From: an uncultured Flavobacteriales bacterium
GTDB lineage: Bacteria > Bacteroidota > Bacteroidia > Flavobacteriales_E > Vicingaceae
Assembly (NCBI GenBank): GCA_937925525.1
Contig: CALALS010000290.1
Location: forward strand, 1-10,603
Length of the DNA: 10,603 nt
Direction: 5' to 3'
Below are positions 1 through 6,775 of this stretch, piece by piece; position 1 is the stretch's first letter, and every line of letters begins with the position of its first letter. The translations under genes were made by a program, and so were the position numbers. The notes under the pieces were generated by a model. That model made no database searches. It was not told where the DNA came from and saw only the letters and a list, made by a program, of their open reading frames with translations.

Positions 1-2
1 AT

Positions 3-542
3 GGCAATTATTACTACCCAAAATTGTTGCGCTATTATTTAGCACTTGATTATCCACTTACCACATCTGAATATCGCTATTTATATTACGGTTATGTATT
101 TCATAAAAACTACCAACCTTTAGAGCCGAGCAAAGATGAAACACAGTTTTTTGAATACATAAAAACCGACAAAGTTGCCGATGCCATAAAACTTGGTTAT
201 ACATTATTGGAAAACGAGCCTGACAATCTTGATGTAGTGGCTAACTTAAGTAATTTGCTTTTAATAAGCGGCAACCCAAGCAAATGTAACGTTCTAAAAC
301 AGCATTATTTTGGGTTGTTAAGCGCCATAGAATCTTCCGGAGATGGTCTGCAAAATGAAAATGCTTTTCATTTAATATTCCCGAAAGACCAATATCAAAT
401 TTTGTTTAGTAGAGGTTTAGAAAAAACGAAAAGTGATTTAGAAACTTTAACTGAAAAAGTGATAGTAAAAACTCCAAATTCATACAACATAGAAGCTTTA
501 TACTTTGATATTTCTTACCCAATTTCTTTTGGAGTAAAATAA
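3..542 (+). CDS. DUF4919-like protein, 3' portion (5' end outside window)
   Basis: The reading frame is open to the left edge, so the gene starts upstream and its N-terminus, probably with a signal peptide, is missing. A TTG at 24 is only an internal codon, since the frame upstream of it reads G-N-Y-Y-Y-P-K. About 179 residues are visible. The start has a Y-Y-Y-P-K segment and then an S-E-Y-R-Y-L-Y-Y-G-Y motif, which I associate with the Bacteroidota family DUF4919. The centre (K-V-A-D-A-I-K through the N-L-L-L-I-S-G segment) looks like a TPR-type helical pair. The C-terminus has an A-L-Y-F-D-I-S motif. The molecular function of this family is unknown to me; members are usually small exported proteins. 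The gene is convergent with the OsmC-family gene, with 4 bases between the stops. The reading frame is certain and the family name is recalled by motif, not searched. Confidence 0.72.
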   Translation, partial: GNYYYPKLLRYYLALDYPLTTSEYRYLYYGYVFHKNYQPLEPSKDETQFFEYIKTDKVADAIKLGYTLLENEPDNLDVVANLSNLLLISGNPSKCNVLKQHYFGLLSAIESSGDGLQNENAFHLIFPKDQYQILFSRGLEKTKSDLETLTEKVIVKTPNSYNIEALYFDISYPISFGVK

Positions 543-546
543 TTTT

Positions 547-951
547 TTACCAAACAAACTCAACTGTTTGTTTCAGTTCCTTATTTAAACTTAATGCTAC
601 CGGGCAGTTTAAAGCGGCAACTTTCAGCATCTTTTTTTGTTCATCAGAGTAATTATGTTTTCCCATAGTAATGATAATTTTTACTTCCTCTACCCTTCTA
701 GGATTCGAAGCCATTATTTTTTCAATTTCAGCAGATGCTCCTTCAATACTAAAATTATTTTTATTGGCGTTAATTCCCATAATACTTAACATACAAGCAG
801 CCAATGAAGTGGCTAATAAATCAGTAGGAGAAAAAGCCTCACCCTTTCCATGATTATCTTTGGGCGCATCTGTAATTAATTTATTACCAGACTGGAGATG
901 AGTGGCTTCAGTTCTAAGTTCTCCTAAATAGTTAATCGACATTTTAGTCAT
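547..951 (-). CDS. OsmC/Ohr-family peroxidase-like protein
   Basis: This is a 134-residue cytoplasmic protein of the OsmC superfamily, whose members reduce organic hydroperoxides through a reactive cysteine pair. Visible signs are the S-P-T-D-L-L motif (41-46), the first conserved cysteine in L-A-A-C-M-L (Cys53) and the second in N-C-P-V-A (Cys116). Arg13 and Glu38 are candidates for the Arg/Glu that activate the peroxidatic Cys. The length is normal for the family, and the pattern suits the YhfA-like/OsmC branch more than Ohr proper. Family knowledge gives thiol-dependent peroxidase activity; the actual substrate is not shown by the sequence. Two ATG starts are possible, at 951 and at 942 (Met4), and I cannot see a ribosome site that decides between them. 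The gene is transcribed away from the barrel-lipA pair, and a palindrome lies in the shared upstream region. Confidence 0.9.
   Translation of the reverse strand: MTKMSINYLGELRTEATHLQSGNKLITDAPKDNHGKGEAFSPTDLLATSLAACMLSIMGINANKNNFSIEGASAEIEKIMASNPRRVEEVKIIITMGKHNYSDEQKKMLKVAALNCPVALSLNKELKQTVEFVW
552..573. repeat. inverted repeat at the convergent gene ends
   Basis: AAACAAAC (552-559) and GTTTGTTT (566-573) are perfect 8-base complements around a 6-base loop. The repeat lies in the last codons of the OsmC-family gene and 9 bases past the stop of the DUF4919-like gene. The run of six T (543-548) lies before the hairpin on the plus strand and no T-run follows it on either strand. It is therefore not a classical intrinsic terminator; it could mark or protect the 3' end of the rightward transcript. 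Confidence 0.4.
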
Positions 952-994
952 AAATATTGTTTTAGCGGTTATTTTTATACTTTCACTACATGAA

Positions 995-1026
995 CAAACG
1001 TTTCTTACTTTTTGTTTATAAACAAG
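995..1026 (-). promoter_or_regulatory. candidate promoter of the OsmC-family gene
   Basis: Read on the minus strand, CTTG (1026-1023) is followed after 20 bases by AACGTTTG (1002-995). The Bacteroidota consensus is TTTG, 17-23 bases, TAnnTTTG. The -7 element differs at one of its defined positions, and the -33 element at one. It would give a leader of roughly 40 bases. This is a motif match only. Confidence 0.35.
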
Positions 1027-1046
1027 GTATATAATTCGTACATTTG
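1011..1046 (+). promoter_or_regulatory. candidate promoter of the barrel-lipA operon
   Basis: TACATTTG at 1039-1046 matches the Bacteroidota -7 element TAnnTTTG exactly. The possible -33 elements are TTTG at 1011-1014 (spacer 24, slightly long) or TTTA at 1015-1018 (spacer 20). Transcription starting about 7 bases after the -7 box would begin almost at the ATG (1056), giving a very short or leaderless 5' end. Confidence 0.45.
1012..1025. promoter_or_regulatory. 14-base perfect palindrome, candidate operator
   Basis: TTGTTTATAAACAA is a perfect inverted repeat with no spacer, in the 104-base divergent intergenic region. It overlaps the -33 zone of the predicted promoter on each side, a placement expected for a dimeric regulator that controls both directions. 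The palindrome is directly visible; the regulator and its function are inferred. It is not followed by a T-run, so a terminator role is unlikely. Confidence 0.45.
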
Positions 1047-1055
1047 TTTCTAGAA

Positions 1056-1802
1056 ATGCAAAGATACATCATTGTCATACTATTTGGTTTAGTTCCATTT
1101 CTTAATTACTCGCAAGATATTGTTTTTGATGATGGTAGAACCATTTTCACTTCTGAAATGGCAGGCGGAGCATTTATCCATTCCGGTGGTTGGGGTGTGA
1201 ATTTCAGATATGGGCAATATAAAGGTGCATTTAAAAAATTAGTTTACGAAGGTGAGCTAACCGGTATGCGACATCCTAAAGAAATTAAAACTTACAACCC
1301 TGTTTTAGACAATAACTTGAGAGGTTATTATTATGGCAAAAGAAATTCACTTACCCTTCTCAGAGGTTCTGTAGGTTATCACAAGTCCATATATAGCAAA
1401 CAAAATAGCAAAGGAGTTGAAGTAAACTATTTGTTGCACGGTGGTTTAACTTTAGGCTTTTTAAAACCTGTTTATCTAACTATTGGTACTCCCGGTCGTT
1501 CAGACTCCTACAAAGAAGAAAAATATGACCCGGAAAAACACAACATAGGAAATATTATTGAAAGAGCGCCTTGGTATTATGGAATGGACGGAATAAAATT
1601 ATTGCCTGCAGGATATGCTAAGTTTGGTCTTAACTTTGAATATGCCACTGAATCAAAAAATATAAAAGCGTTAGAGGTTGGAACTATGTTTGACGTATTT
1701 CCAAGACCCGTTGAAATAATGGCAGATACCAGAAACAGACAAGTTTATTTTTCGCTTTACTTGAACTTATTAATCGGTTCTAAAAAATCTTACGGACAAT
1801 AA
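1056..1802 (+). CDS. exported beta-rich protein, probable outer-membrane barrel
   Basis: I place the start at the ATG at 1056, because the in-frame TTG at 1044 falls inside the predicted -7 promoter box. The product is 248 residues. Residues 1-19 form a signal peptide (Arg3, then a hydrophobic stretch, ending N-Y-S) with the mature protein starting at Gln20-Asp21. The rest alternates polar and hydrophobic or aromatic residues with many Gly and Tyr, and has short strands such as G-W-G-V-N-F-R-Y and K-F-G-L-N-F-E-Y. The C-terminal strand (V-Y-F-S-L-Y-L-N-L-L-I-G) is typical of small outer-membrane barrels. I see no catalytic motif and do not recognise a named family beyond a conserved Bacteroidota hypothetical. 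The gene is followed after one base by lipA, so the two are almost certainly cotranscribed. Export is well supported; the barrel fold and any link to lipoate metabolism are inference. Confidence 0.8.
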   Translation: MQRYIIVILFGLVPFLNYSQDIVFDDGRTIFTSEMAGGAFIHSGGWGVNFRYGQYKGAFKKLVYEGELTGMRHPKEIKTYNPVLDNNLRGYYYGKRNSLTLLRGSVGYHKSIYSKQNSKGVEVNYLLHGGLTLGFLKPVYLTIGTPGRSDSYKEEKYDPEKHNIGNIIERAPWYYGMDGIKLLPAGYAKFGLNFEYATESKNIKALEVGTMFDVFPRPVEIMADTRNRQVYFSLYLNLLIGSKKSYGQ

Positions 1803-1803
1803 T

Positions 1804-2685
1804 ATGGAAAGTGCTGAAGGAACAATTGTAAAAGAAGAAAAGAAATTTCAAAAAAAACCAGATTGGCTAAGGGTTAAACTTCCTATTGGCGAAGAATTTG
1901 CCAAAGTAAGAAACATCGTTGACAAACATAAGCTTCATACGATTTGTCAAAGCGGAAATTGCCCTAATATGGGAGAATGCTGGGGAGCAGGAACGGCAAC
2001 TTTTATGATTTTAGGAAACATCTGTACCCGTTCATGCGGATTTTGCTCTGTTGCCACCGGAAAACCACTTCCCGCAGATTGGGGAGAACCTATGAGAGTA
2101 GCTAACTCCGTAAAATTAATGAAAGTAAAACACTGTGTTATTACTTCAGTTGACAGAGATGACCTAGAAGATGGCGGCTCTGAAATCTGGGCGCAAACCG
2201 TAAAAACCGTCAGAGAGGTTAGCCATACCACCACTATGGAAACCCTAATCCCTGACTTTAAAGGTGAATGGCACAATTTACAACGAATAATTGATGTGGC
2301 ACCAGAAATAGTATCTCACAACCTTGAAACCGTAAGAAGACTAACTAAGCAAGTGAGGATTCAAGCAAAGTATGATAGAAGTTTAGAGGTTTTAAGAAGA
2401 TTAAAAGAGGGCGGTATGAAAACCAAAAGCGGAGTTATGTTAGGATTAGGAGAAAGAGAAGACGAAGTACTTGAAACTATGGAAGATTTAAGAAGTGTGG
2501 GGTGTGATGTGTTAACACTTGGTCAATACTTACAACCAACCTTAAAACACTTACCCGTTGCTGAGTTTATAAAACCGGAAGTCTTCAAAAAATATAAGGA
2601 AATAGGACTTGAAATGGGCTTTAGATTTGTAGAAAGCGGACCATTAGTTCGTTCCTCATATCATGCTGAAAAGCATTTATTTTAA
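1804..2685 (+). CDS. lipA: lipoyl synthase (radical SAM)
   Basis: LipA inserts two sulfur atoms at C6 and C8 of octanoyl chains bound to lipoyl-carrier domains of 2-oxoacid dehydrogenases and the glycine cleavage H protein. The product has 293 residues, normal for the family. Cys48, Cys53 and Cys59 form the C-x4-C-x5-C motif that binds the auxiliary, sacrificed 4Fe-4S cluster. Cys74, Cys78 and Cys81 form the C-x3-C-x2-C radical-SAM motif (C-T-R-S-C-G-F-C). The C-terminal R-S-S-Y-H-A (283-288) supplies the conserved serine ligand of the auxiliary cluster. The N-terminal P-D-W-L-R-V-K (19-25) is also typical. The ATG follows the stop of the upstream exported-protein gene by one base (TAATATG), a layout for translational coupling. 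No lipB or lplA is present in the window. All key residues are present, so the enzyme should be active. Confidence 0.98.
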   Translation: MESAEGTIVKEEKKFQKKPDWLRVKLPIGEEFAKVRNIVDKHKLHTICQSGNCPNMGECWGAGTATFMILGNICTRSCGFCSVATGKPLPADWGEPMRVANSVKLMKVKHCVITSVDRDDLEDGGSEIWAQTVKTVREVSHTTTMETLIPDFKGEWHNLQRIIDVAPEIVSHNLETVRRLTKQVRIQAKYDRSLEVLRRLKEGGMKTKSGVMLGLGEREDEVLETMEDLRSVGCDVLTLGQYLQPTLKHLPVAEFIKPEVFKKYKEIGLEMGFRFVESGPLVRSSYHAEKHLF

Positions 2686-2750
2686 CCGATAATTGAAAAA
2701 TAAAGACCGTTCCTTAAACAAGGCTTTTAAAAACACAATATTTTGTGGAA

Positions 2751-2780
2751 TTTAGTCAAGTTAATTTTAGGATAATTTTA
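2751..2780 (+). promoter_or_regulatory. weak candidate promoter in the lipA-propeller gap
   Basis: The 150-base gap after lipA (2686-2835) is very AT-rich and holds no gene. Two copies of TAATTTTA (2762-2769 and 2773-2780) each differ at one position from the Bacteroidota -7 element TAnnTTTG. Possible -33 partners are TTTA at 2751-2754 (18 bases from the second copy) and TTTG at 2742-2745 (16 bases from the first). The large secreted gene needs its own promoter here, but in such AT-rich DNA these matches could be chance. An A-rich tract (2810-2828) precedes the start codon, as often seen where Shine-Dalgarno sites are lacking. Confidence 0.28.
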
Positions 2781-2835
2781 AGAGTATTCTTAATTTAACG
2801 CCCAATTACAAATAAAAAAAGATAAAACATTGATT

Positions 2836-5691
2836 ATGAATAGATTGTTACTTGGTGTTGCTGGTTTAAGTTTACTTACTGGCGCTGTAGTCTTAAATCA
2901 GATGAATTCTTCAGAGCAAACATCTGTCTATCAACCCAGAATAAATGCTGAACAAGCAAATTTAAATGGTCACATAGAATACTTAAAGATGTTAAGAGCT
3001 AATCCTGCAACCGGAGAAGTTAGTATGGATGAGTATATGAAAGCATACTTTGATGTGCTTAAAATGAAAAAAAATAAATCACTTGGTATTCAATGGGAAG
3101 AAATGGGCCCTGATGATGTGGGTGGTAGAACAAGAGCTTTTTTAATTGATAAAACAAATCCCAATAAATTTTGGGCAGGAAGTGTAGGAGGTGGATTATA
3201 TGTTTCTACAAATGCGGGTGCTTCATGGACACCAGTCAGCGATCTAGCTGATAATCTTGCTATATCCTCAATTGCCCAGTTAGATAACGGTAGAATTTTT
3301 GTTGGAACAGGTGCATCTTTTGAAAACCCAATGGGTACAGGAGGTTCAGGATCTTTAGGAGCAGGCTTATATGAAGTCACTGGAAATTCATTAACTCAAA
3401 TAGAAGGTTGCTCTACTATTCCTTGTAATATTGTAAGTGGGGATTACTCATATATCAATGATTTAAAAGCACTCGGTAACAGATTGTTTGTAGCTACAGG
3501 AAGAGGGTTAAGAGTTTTTGACTTTGTAAATGCCCCCATTAATCCAATTGAATTAGCGCCTGGAATACCACTAACTGTTGGTTGTCAATCAATTGATATC
3601 CATAAAGATGGGACTGTAATCGCTTCGTTTGGTTCATCTGTATATGTATCTAGCAGTGGGAATTTTGGAACTTTTAATACAAAAACAACTTTTTCTGGTG
3701 CATCAAGAACAGAAGTTGCTATTGCTCCATCAAACTCAAGTTATATATATGCTTCATCTACAACTGGTAGTAACGGAGGTTGTTTAAGTGCAATCAGACA
3801 ATCTAGAGATAAAGGTGTTACTTGGACTGTATTACCTCACGGTCCTTCAGGAACAGGGACAGATCCATTTGCTCAAACAACTGGGGGAGGTTGTCAAGGA
3901 GGATATGATAACACAATTGCTGTAAACCCAAAAAATCCTGGATTTATATTGGTTGGAGGAATACAACTTTGGAAGTGGGTTGAAAGTTCAACAAAGGGAG
4001 TTGGACAATGGACTAGAGCTGCTGTAACTGCACCCGATGCTCCTCAAAACATATTTTATGTTCATGCTGATAAACATAGAATTGTATGGAAAGACTCATC
4101 AACTGTTTTTGTAGCATCCGATGGTGGTATCGGAAGATCAATTGATGCTGGAAACACATGGTCAACGATGAATTATCAATATAATGTAACTCAATTTTAT
4201 AGTGTGGCTACCAATGCTATTGCATGGTATGGTGGTGGTACACAAGACAATGGTTCAAGAATTACTGCTCCGGGATTAACTAATTCCACACATAAAGGCT
4301 CTATAGAGATATTAGGAGGTGATGGTTTTGATTTTGATTTTGGAAATCTAACGGGTATTGCATTTGCCACATTATATTTCGGAGCAATAAATAGAATTGA
4401 ATCCGGTGGTTCCGGTGGTAGTATTTGGGATGCTGAGCTTGATGCTCTTTGTGGAGGCGGTAGTTGTGCGCCATTTCACACTGTAATTAGATACTGGGAA
4501 TCATTTAACAACCCGAACTCGAAAGATTCTGTGGATATTATTGCTTCCCAAAATTATGCTCCAGGCTCTCAAATAACATATCCTTGCGCGCATACTGATA
4601 GTATTACTTTTACTGCTACGCTTCCAAGCGGAGCAAGTCAAGGTGACACACTTAGATTACCGGATTATGCTCAATCTAGGTTAGCATTTAATACTACCTC
4701 AGGTGGTTCTAAAATTTGGTTATTAAGAAGTGCTGGAAATCTTCAACTAAATCCAGAATGGGATTTAATAGGTGACAACACTAATGGTTTTAGTGGTACA
4801 GCTGAGTGTATGGAGTTTTCTGAAGACGGAAACCACTTATTTGTTGGAACAAGCAATGGAGTTGTATATAGGTTTTCAGGTTTAAACAATGCTTACGATT
4901 CTTCTACCACTGATATAAGAAGCTCCATGACTGCCGTTACTTTAACCAATATTGGTTCTTTCGGAAGAGTAGTAACAGGTATTGCCGTTGATCCCAATAA
5001 TGCTAATAATATTATCATTACATTAGGTAACTATGGCTCTTCTGCATACGTGTATAGAAGTATAAACGCAGCTACAACTGTATCTTCATCAGGTAATTTT
5101 ACTTTAATACAAGGTGGTGGTACTACTAGGTTACCAAACATGCCCGTTTATGATGCTGTAATTGACCAAACTGATAAAAACAAAGTATTATTAGCTACTG
5201 AATGGGGGGTGTTTAGCACAAATCAAGCTTTTTCTTCTGCATCTCCTCAATGGTTTGACGAAAGTTTTGCTCACGTACCTTCGTTTGAAATTAGACAACA
5301 GACACTAAGTTGGAAACATGCCTGGAATCCTCAAGAAATTGTGGTAGGCACACATGGTAGAGGAATATGGAGAACAAGTAGTTTGGTTAGTGTGAAAGAC
5401 AACACTCAAACTAATATTTCTAATTCACTGGTAAGCGAAATTAAAGTTTACCCTAATCCAATGATTAATAACGGAACAATCGCTCTTAACTTAGTTAACC
5501 AATCTAATAAAGGAGTAATTAAAGTTTACAACATCAATGGCTCTGTAGTTAAAACTATTGAAACTGGTTTCTTAACGAAAGGAAATCATAAATTTAACAT
5601 TGATGCTAATCAGTTCCCTACCGGTTCTTACATTATAGTATTTGAAGGTGAAACTGAAAAAGCTTATGCTAAGTTTGTTAAAGCAAACTAA
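2836..5691 (+). CDS. secreted BNR/Asp-box beta-propeller protein with T9SS sorting domain
   Basis: The product has 951 residues from the ATG at 2836; an in-frame TTG six bases earlier is less likely. Residues 1-21 are an N-terminal hydrophobic export segment (Arg3, then L-L-L-G-V-A-G-L-S-L-L) without a clean A-x-A cleavage site. Residues 22-85 form a polar, helix-prone leader. From Q86-W87-E-E-M-G-P-D-D-V-G-G-R the protein enters sortilin/BNR-type propeller repeats. Asp-box-like turns are S124-x-N-x-G-x-S-W131, S323-x-D325-x-G327-x-T-W330 and S435-x-D437-x-G439-x-T-W442. The propeller ends with G-T-H-G-R-G-I-W-R. The last ~90 residues are a type A T9SS sorting domain with Y872-P-N-P, a V-Y-N-I-N-G strand and the F-P-T-G-S-Y-I motif. 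It should cross the outer membrane by T9SS and be released or anchored on the surface. Propellers of this type are sometimes labelled glycosidases, but no catalytic residues can be assigned. Substrate unknown; transcription appears single-gene, ending at the 5713 hairpin. Confidence 0.93.
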   Translation: MNRLLLGVAGLSLLTGAVVLNQMNSSEQTSVYQPRINAEQANLNGHIEYLKMLRANPATGEVSMDEYMKAYFDVLKMKKNKSLGIQWEEMGPDDVGGRTRAFLIDKTNPNKFWAGSVGGGLYVSTNAGASWTPVSDLADNLAISSIAQLDNGRIFVGTGASFENPMGTGGSGSLGAGLYEVTGNSLTQIEGCSTIPCNIVSGDYSYINDLKALGNRLFVATGRGLRVFDFVNAPINPIELAPGIPLTVGCQSIDIHKDGTVIASFGSSVYVSSSGNFGTFNTKTTFSGASRTEVAIAPSNSSYIYASSTTGSNGGCLSAIRQSRDKGVTWTVLPHGPSGTGTDPFAQTTGGGCQGGYDNTIAVNPKNPGFILVGGIQLWKWVESSTKGVGQWTRAAVTAPDAPQNIFYVHADKHRIVWKDSSTVFVASDGGIGRSIDAGNTWSTMNYQYNVTQFYSVATNAIAWYGGGTQDNGSRITAPGLTNSTHKGSIEILGGDGFDFDFGNLTGIAFATLYFGAINRIESGGSGGSIWDAELDALCGGGSCAPFHTVIRYWESFNNPNSKDSVDIIASQNYAPGSQITYPCAHTDSITFTATLPSGASQGDTLRLPDYAQSRLAFNTTSGGSKIWLLRSAGNLQLNPEWDLIGDNTNGFSGTAECMEFSEDGNHLFVGTSNGVVYRFSGLNNAYDSSTTDIRSSMTAVTLTNIGSFGRVVTGIAVDPNNANNIIITLGNYGSSAYVYRSINAATTVSSSGNFTLIQGGGTTRLPNMPVYDAVIDQTDKNKVLLATEWGVFSTNQAFSSASPQWFDESFAHVPSFEIRQQTLSWKHAWNPQEIVVGTHGRGIWRTSSLVSVKDNTQTNISNSLVSEIKVYPNPMINNGTIALNLVNQSNKGVIKVYNINGSVVKTIETGFLTKGNHKFNIDANQFPTGSYIIVFEGETEKAYAKFVKAN

Positions 5692-5712
5692 TCGTTAAAT
5701 AATATTTTACCC

Positions 5713-5741
5713 AAAGGCAGTCTTTTATGGCTGCCTTTTTT
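5713..5741 (+). terminator. strong rho-independent terminator
   Basis: AAAGGCAG (5713-5720) pairs perfectly with CTGCCTTT (5731-5738) around a 10-base loop, and T continues to 5741, followed by ATTTT. It starts 21 bases after the stop of the propeller gene. Since the gap start codon is only 22 bases further on, gap must be served either by read-through or by a promoter overlapping this hairpin. Confidence 0.9.
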
Positions 5742-5762
5742 ATTTTCGTAAAAAATTAAGGT

Positions 5763-6752
5763 ATGATAAAAGTAGCTATTAATGGTTTTGGAAGAATAGG
5801 AAGAACTTTCACCAGAGTTATAGAAGGAAATAAAAACATTCAGTTAGTAGCCGTTAATGATTTGGCTGATGCCACAACGCTATCACATTTGCTAAAGTAT
5901 GACAGTATTCATGGAAAATTTAAAAGTGAAGTAATGCCCGGTGATAAAAGCATTATTATCGGAAGTAATGAAGTAAGGCTTTATAATGAAAAAGACCCTG
6001 GGCAACTTCCCTGGAAAGAATTAGGAATAGATATTGTTGTTGAAAGCACAGGTATATTTAAGTCTAGAGAATTAGCCAATAAACACATTACTGCCGGAGC
6101 CAAAAAAGTAATTATCTCTGCTCCACCAAGCGGTAGTGACATTAAAACAGTTGTTTTAGGAATTAACGATGATATATTAACTGCTGATGAAATTATTTTA
6201 TCAAATGCTTCATGTACCACAAACTGTGCAGCACCTATGATAAAAATTATAGATGAGCTATGTGAAATAGAAAGCGGTTACATCACTACCGTTCACTCAT
6301 ACACCGGTGACCAAAGATTGCTTGACGCACCACATAAAGATTTGAGAAGGGCCAGAGCAGCAGCATGTTCCATTGTTCCTACCTCAACAGGAGCCGCCAA
6401 AGCTATTACTAAAATATTTCCACACTTAGATAATAAACTTGGAGGCTGTGGAATTAGAGTCCCGGTTCCTGACGGCTCATTAACAGATATTAGTTGTATT
6501 GTGAAAAAGCCGTTAAGTATAGAAGAGCTTAACAAAGCTTTTGAAAATGCATCAAACAATGAATTGAAGGGTATATTACAATACACGAGTGAGCCCATAG
6601 TATCTATAGATATAGTTGGAAATTCTCATTCATGTGTAATAGACTCATTGCTTACAAGTGTAATTGGAGATATGGTAAAAGTGGTAGGATGGTATGATAA
6701 TGAATATGGATATTCAAGCAGATTAGCTGACTTGGTAGAAAAAATTGGATAG
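5763..6752 (+). CDS. gap: glyceraldehyde-3-phosphate dehydrogenase, type I
   Basis: This cytoplasmic tetrameric enzyme converts glyceraldehyde 3-phosphate, phosphate and NAD(P)+ to 1,3-bisphosphoglycerate in glycolysis, and the reverse in gluconeogenesis. The product has 329 residues, typical length. The N-terminal Rossmann fold opens with N-G-F-G-R-I-G-R (7-14), and Asp33 at the end of the second strand favours NAD. The catalytic nucleophile is Cys151 in S-N-A-S-C-T-T-N-C, with general base His178 in V-H-S-Y-T-G-D-Q. P-H-K-D-L-R-R-A-R (190-198) is the S-loop and P-T-S-T-G-A-A-K-A binds phosphate. The C-terminal W-Y-D-N-E-Y-G-Y-S is intact. Ala189 precedes Pro190 where classic NAD-specific bacillar GAPDH has Leu, so the cofactor choice is not fully certain. 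AAGG ends one base before the ATG, too close for a normal Shine-Dalgarno site. The gene converges on lpxH with 4 bases between stops. Confidence 0.98.
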   Translation: MIKVAINGFGRIGRTFTRVIEGNKNIQLVAVNDLADATTLSHLLKYDSIHGKFKSEVMPGDKSIIIGSNEVRLYNEKDPGQLPWKELGIDIVVESTGIFKSRELANKHITAGAKKVIISAPPSGSDIKTVVLGINDDILTADEIILSNASCTTNCAAPMIKIIDELCEIESGYITTVHSYTGDQRLLDAPHKDLRRARAAACSIVPTSTGAAKAITKIFPHLDNKLGGCGIRVPVPDGSLTDISCIVKKPLSIEELNKAFENASNNELKGILQYTSEPIVSIDIVGNSHSCVIDSLLTSVIGDMVKVVGWYDNEYGYSSRLADLVEKIG

Positions 6753-6775
6753 TAAATTATCCTTCATATTTTTTT
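6739..6775. terminator. small bidirectional hairpin spanning both stop codons
   Basis: GGATAG (6747-6752) pairs with TTATCC (6757-6762), five Watson-Crick pairs plus one G-T, around the loop TAAA. A run of six A (6739-6744) lies on the left and seven T (6769-6775) on the right, so a U-tract follows in both directions. It is close in the leftward direction and six bases away in the rightward one. The stem contains the gap stop TAG (6750-6752) and the lpxH stop TAA (6759-6757). The stem is short and AT-rich, so its efficiency is doubtful. Confidence 0.5.

Noticed and set aside
671..853. Plus-strand open frame of 60 codons, hydrophobic product
   Set aside because: It lies antisense inside the OsmC-family gene, which has clear family motifs; the hydrophobicity is a by-product of the opposite strand.
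1947..2276. Minus-strand open frame of 109 codons
   Set aside because: It is fully antisense to the cysteine motifs of lipA, and its product resembles no family I know.
2702..2728. Possible terminator after lipA (CCTT-AAAC-AAGG flanked by AAAG and CTTT)
   Set aside because: The core stem has only 4 pairs, joining the outer pairs needs a 6-base bulge, and no U-tract follows.
3090..3380. Minus-strand open frame of 96 codons, Pro-rich
   Set aside because: It is antisense to Gly-rich propeller codons, which read as Pro on the other strand.
4321..4341. Local repeat GATTTTGATTTTG in the propeller gene
   Set aside because: It encodes a short F-D-F-D-F stretch and fits normal strand composition; there is no wider tandem array.
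5981..6598. Two minus-strand open frames of 79 and 101 codons inside gap
   Set aside because: Both are shadows of the well-conserved GAPDH coding sequence.
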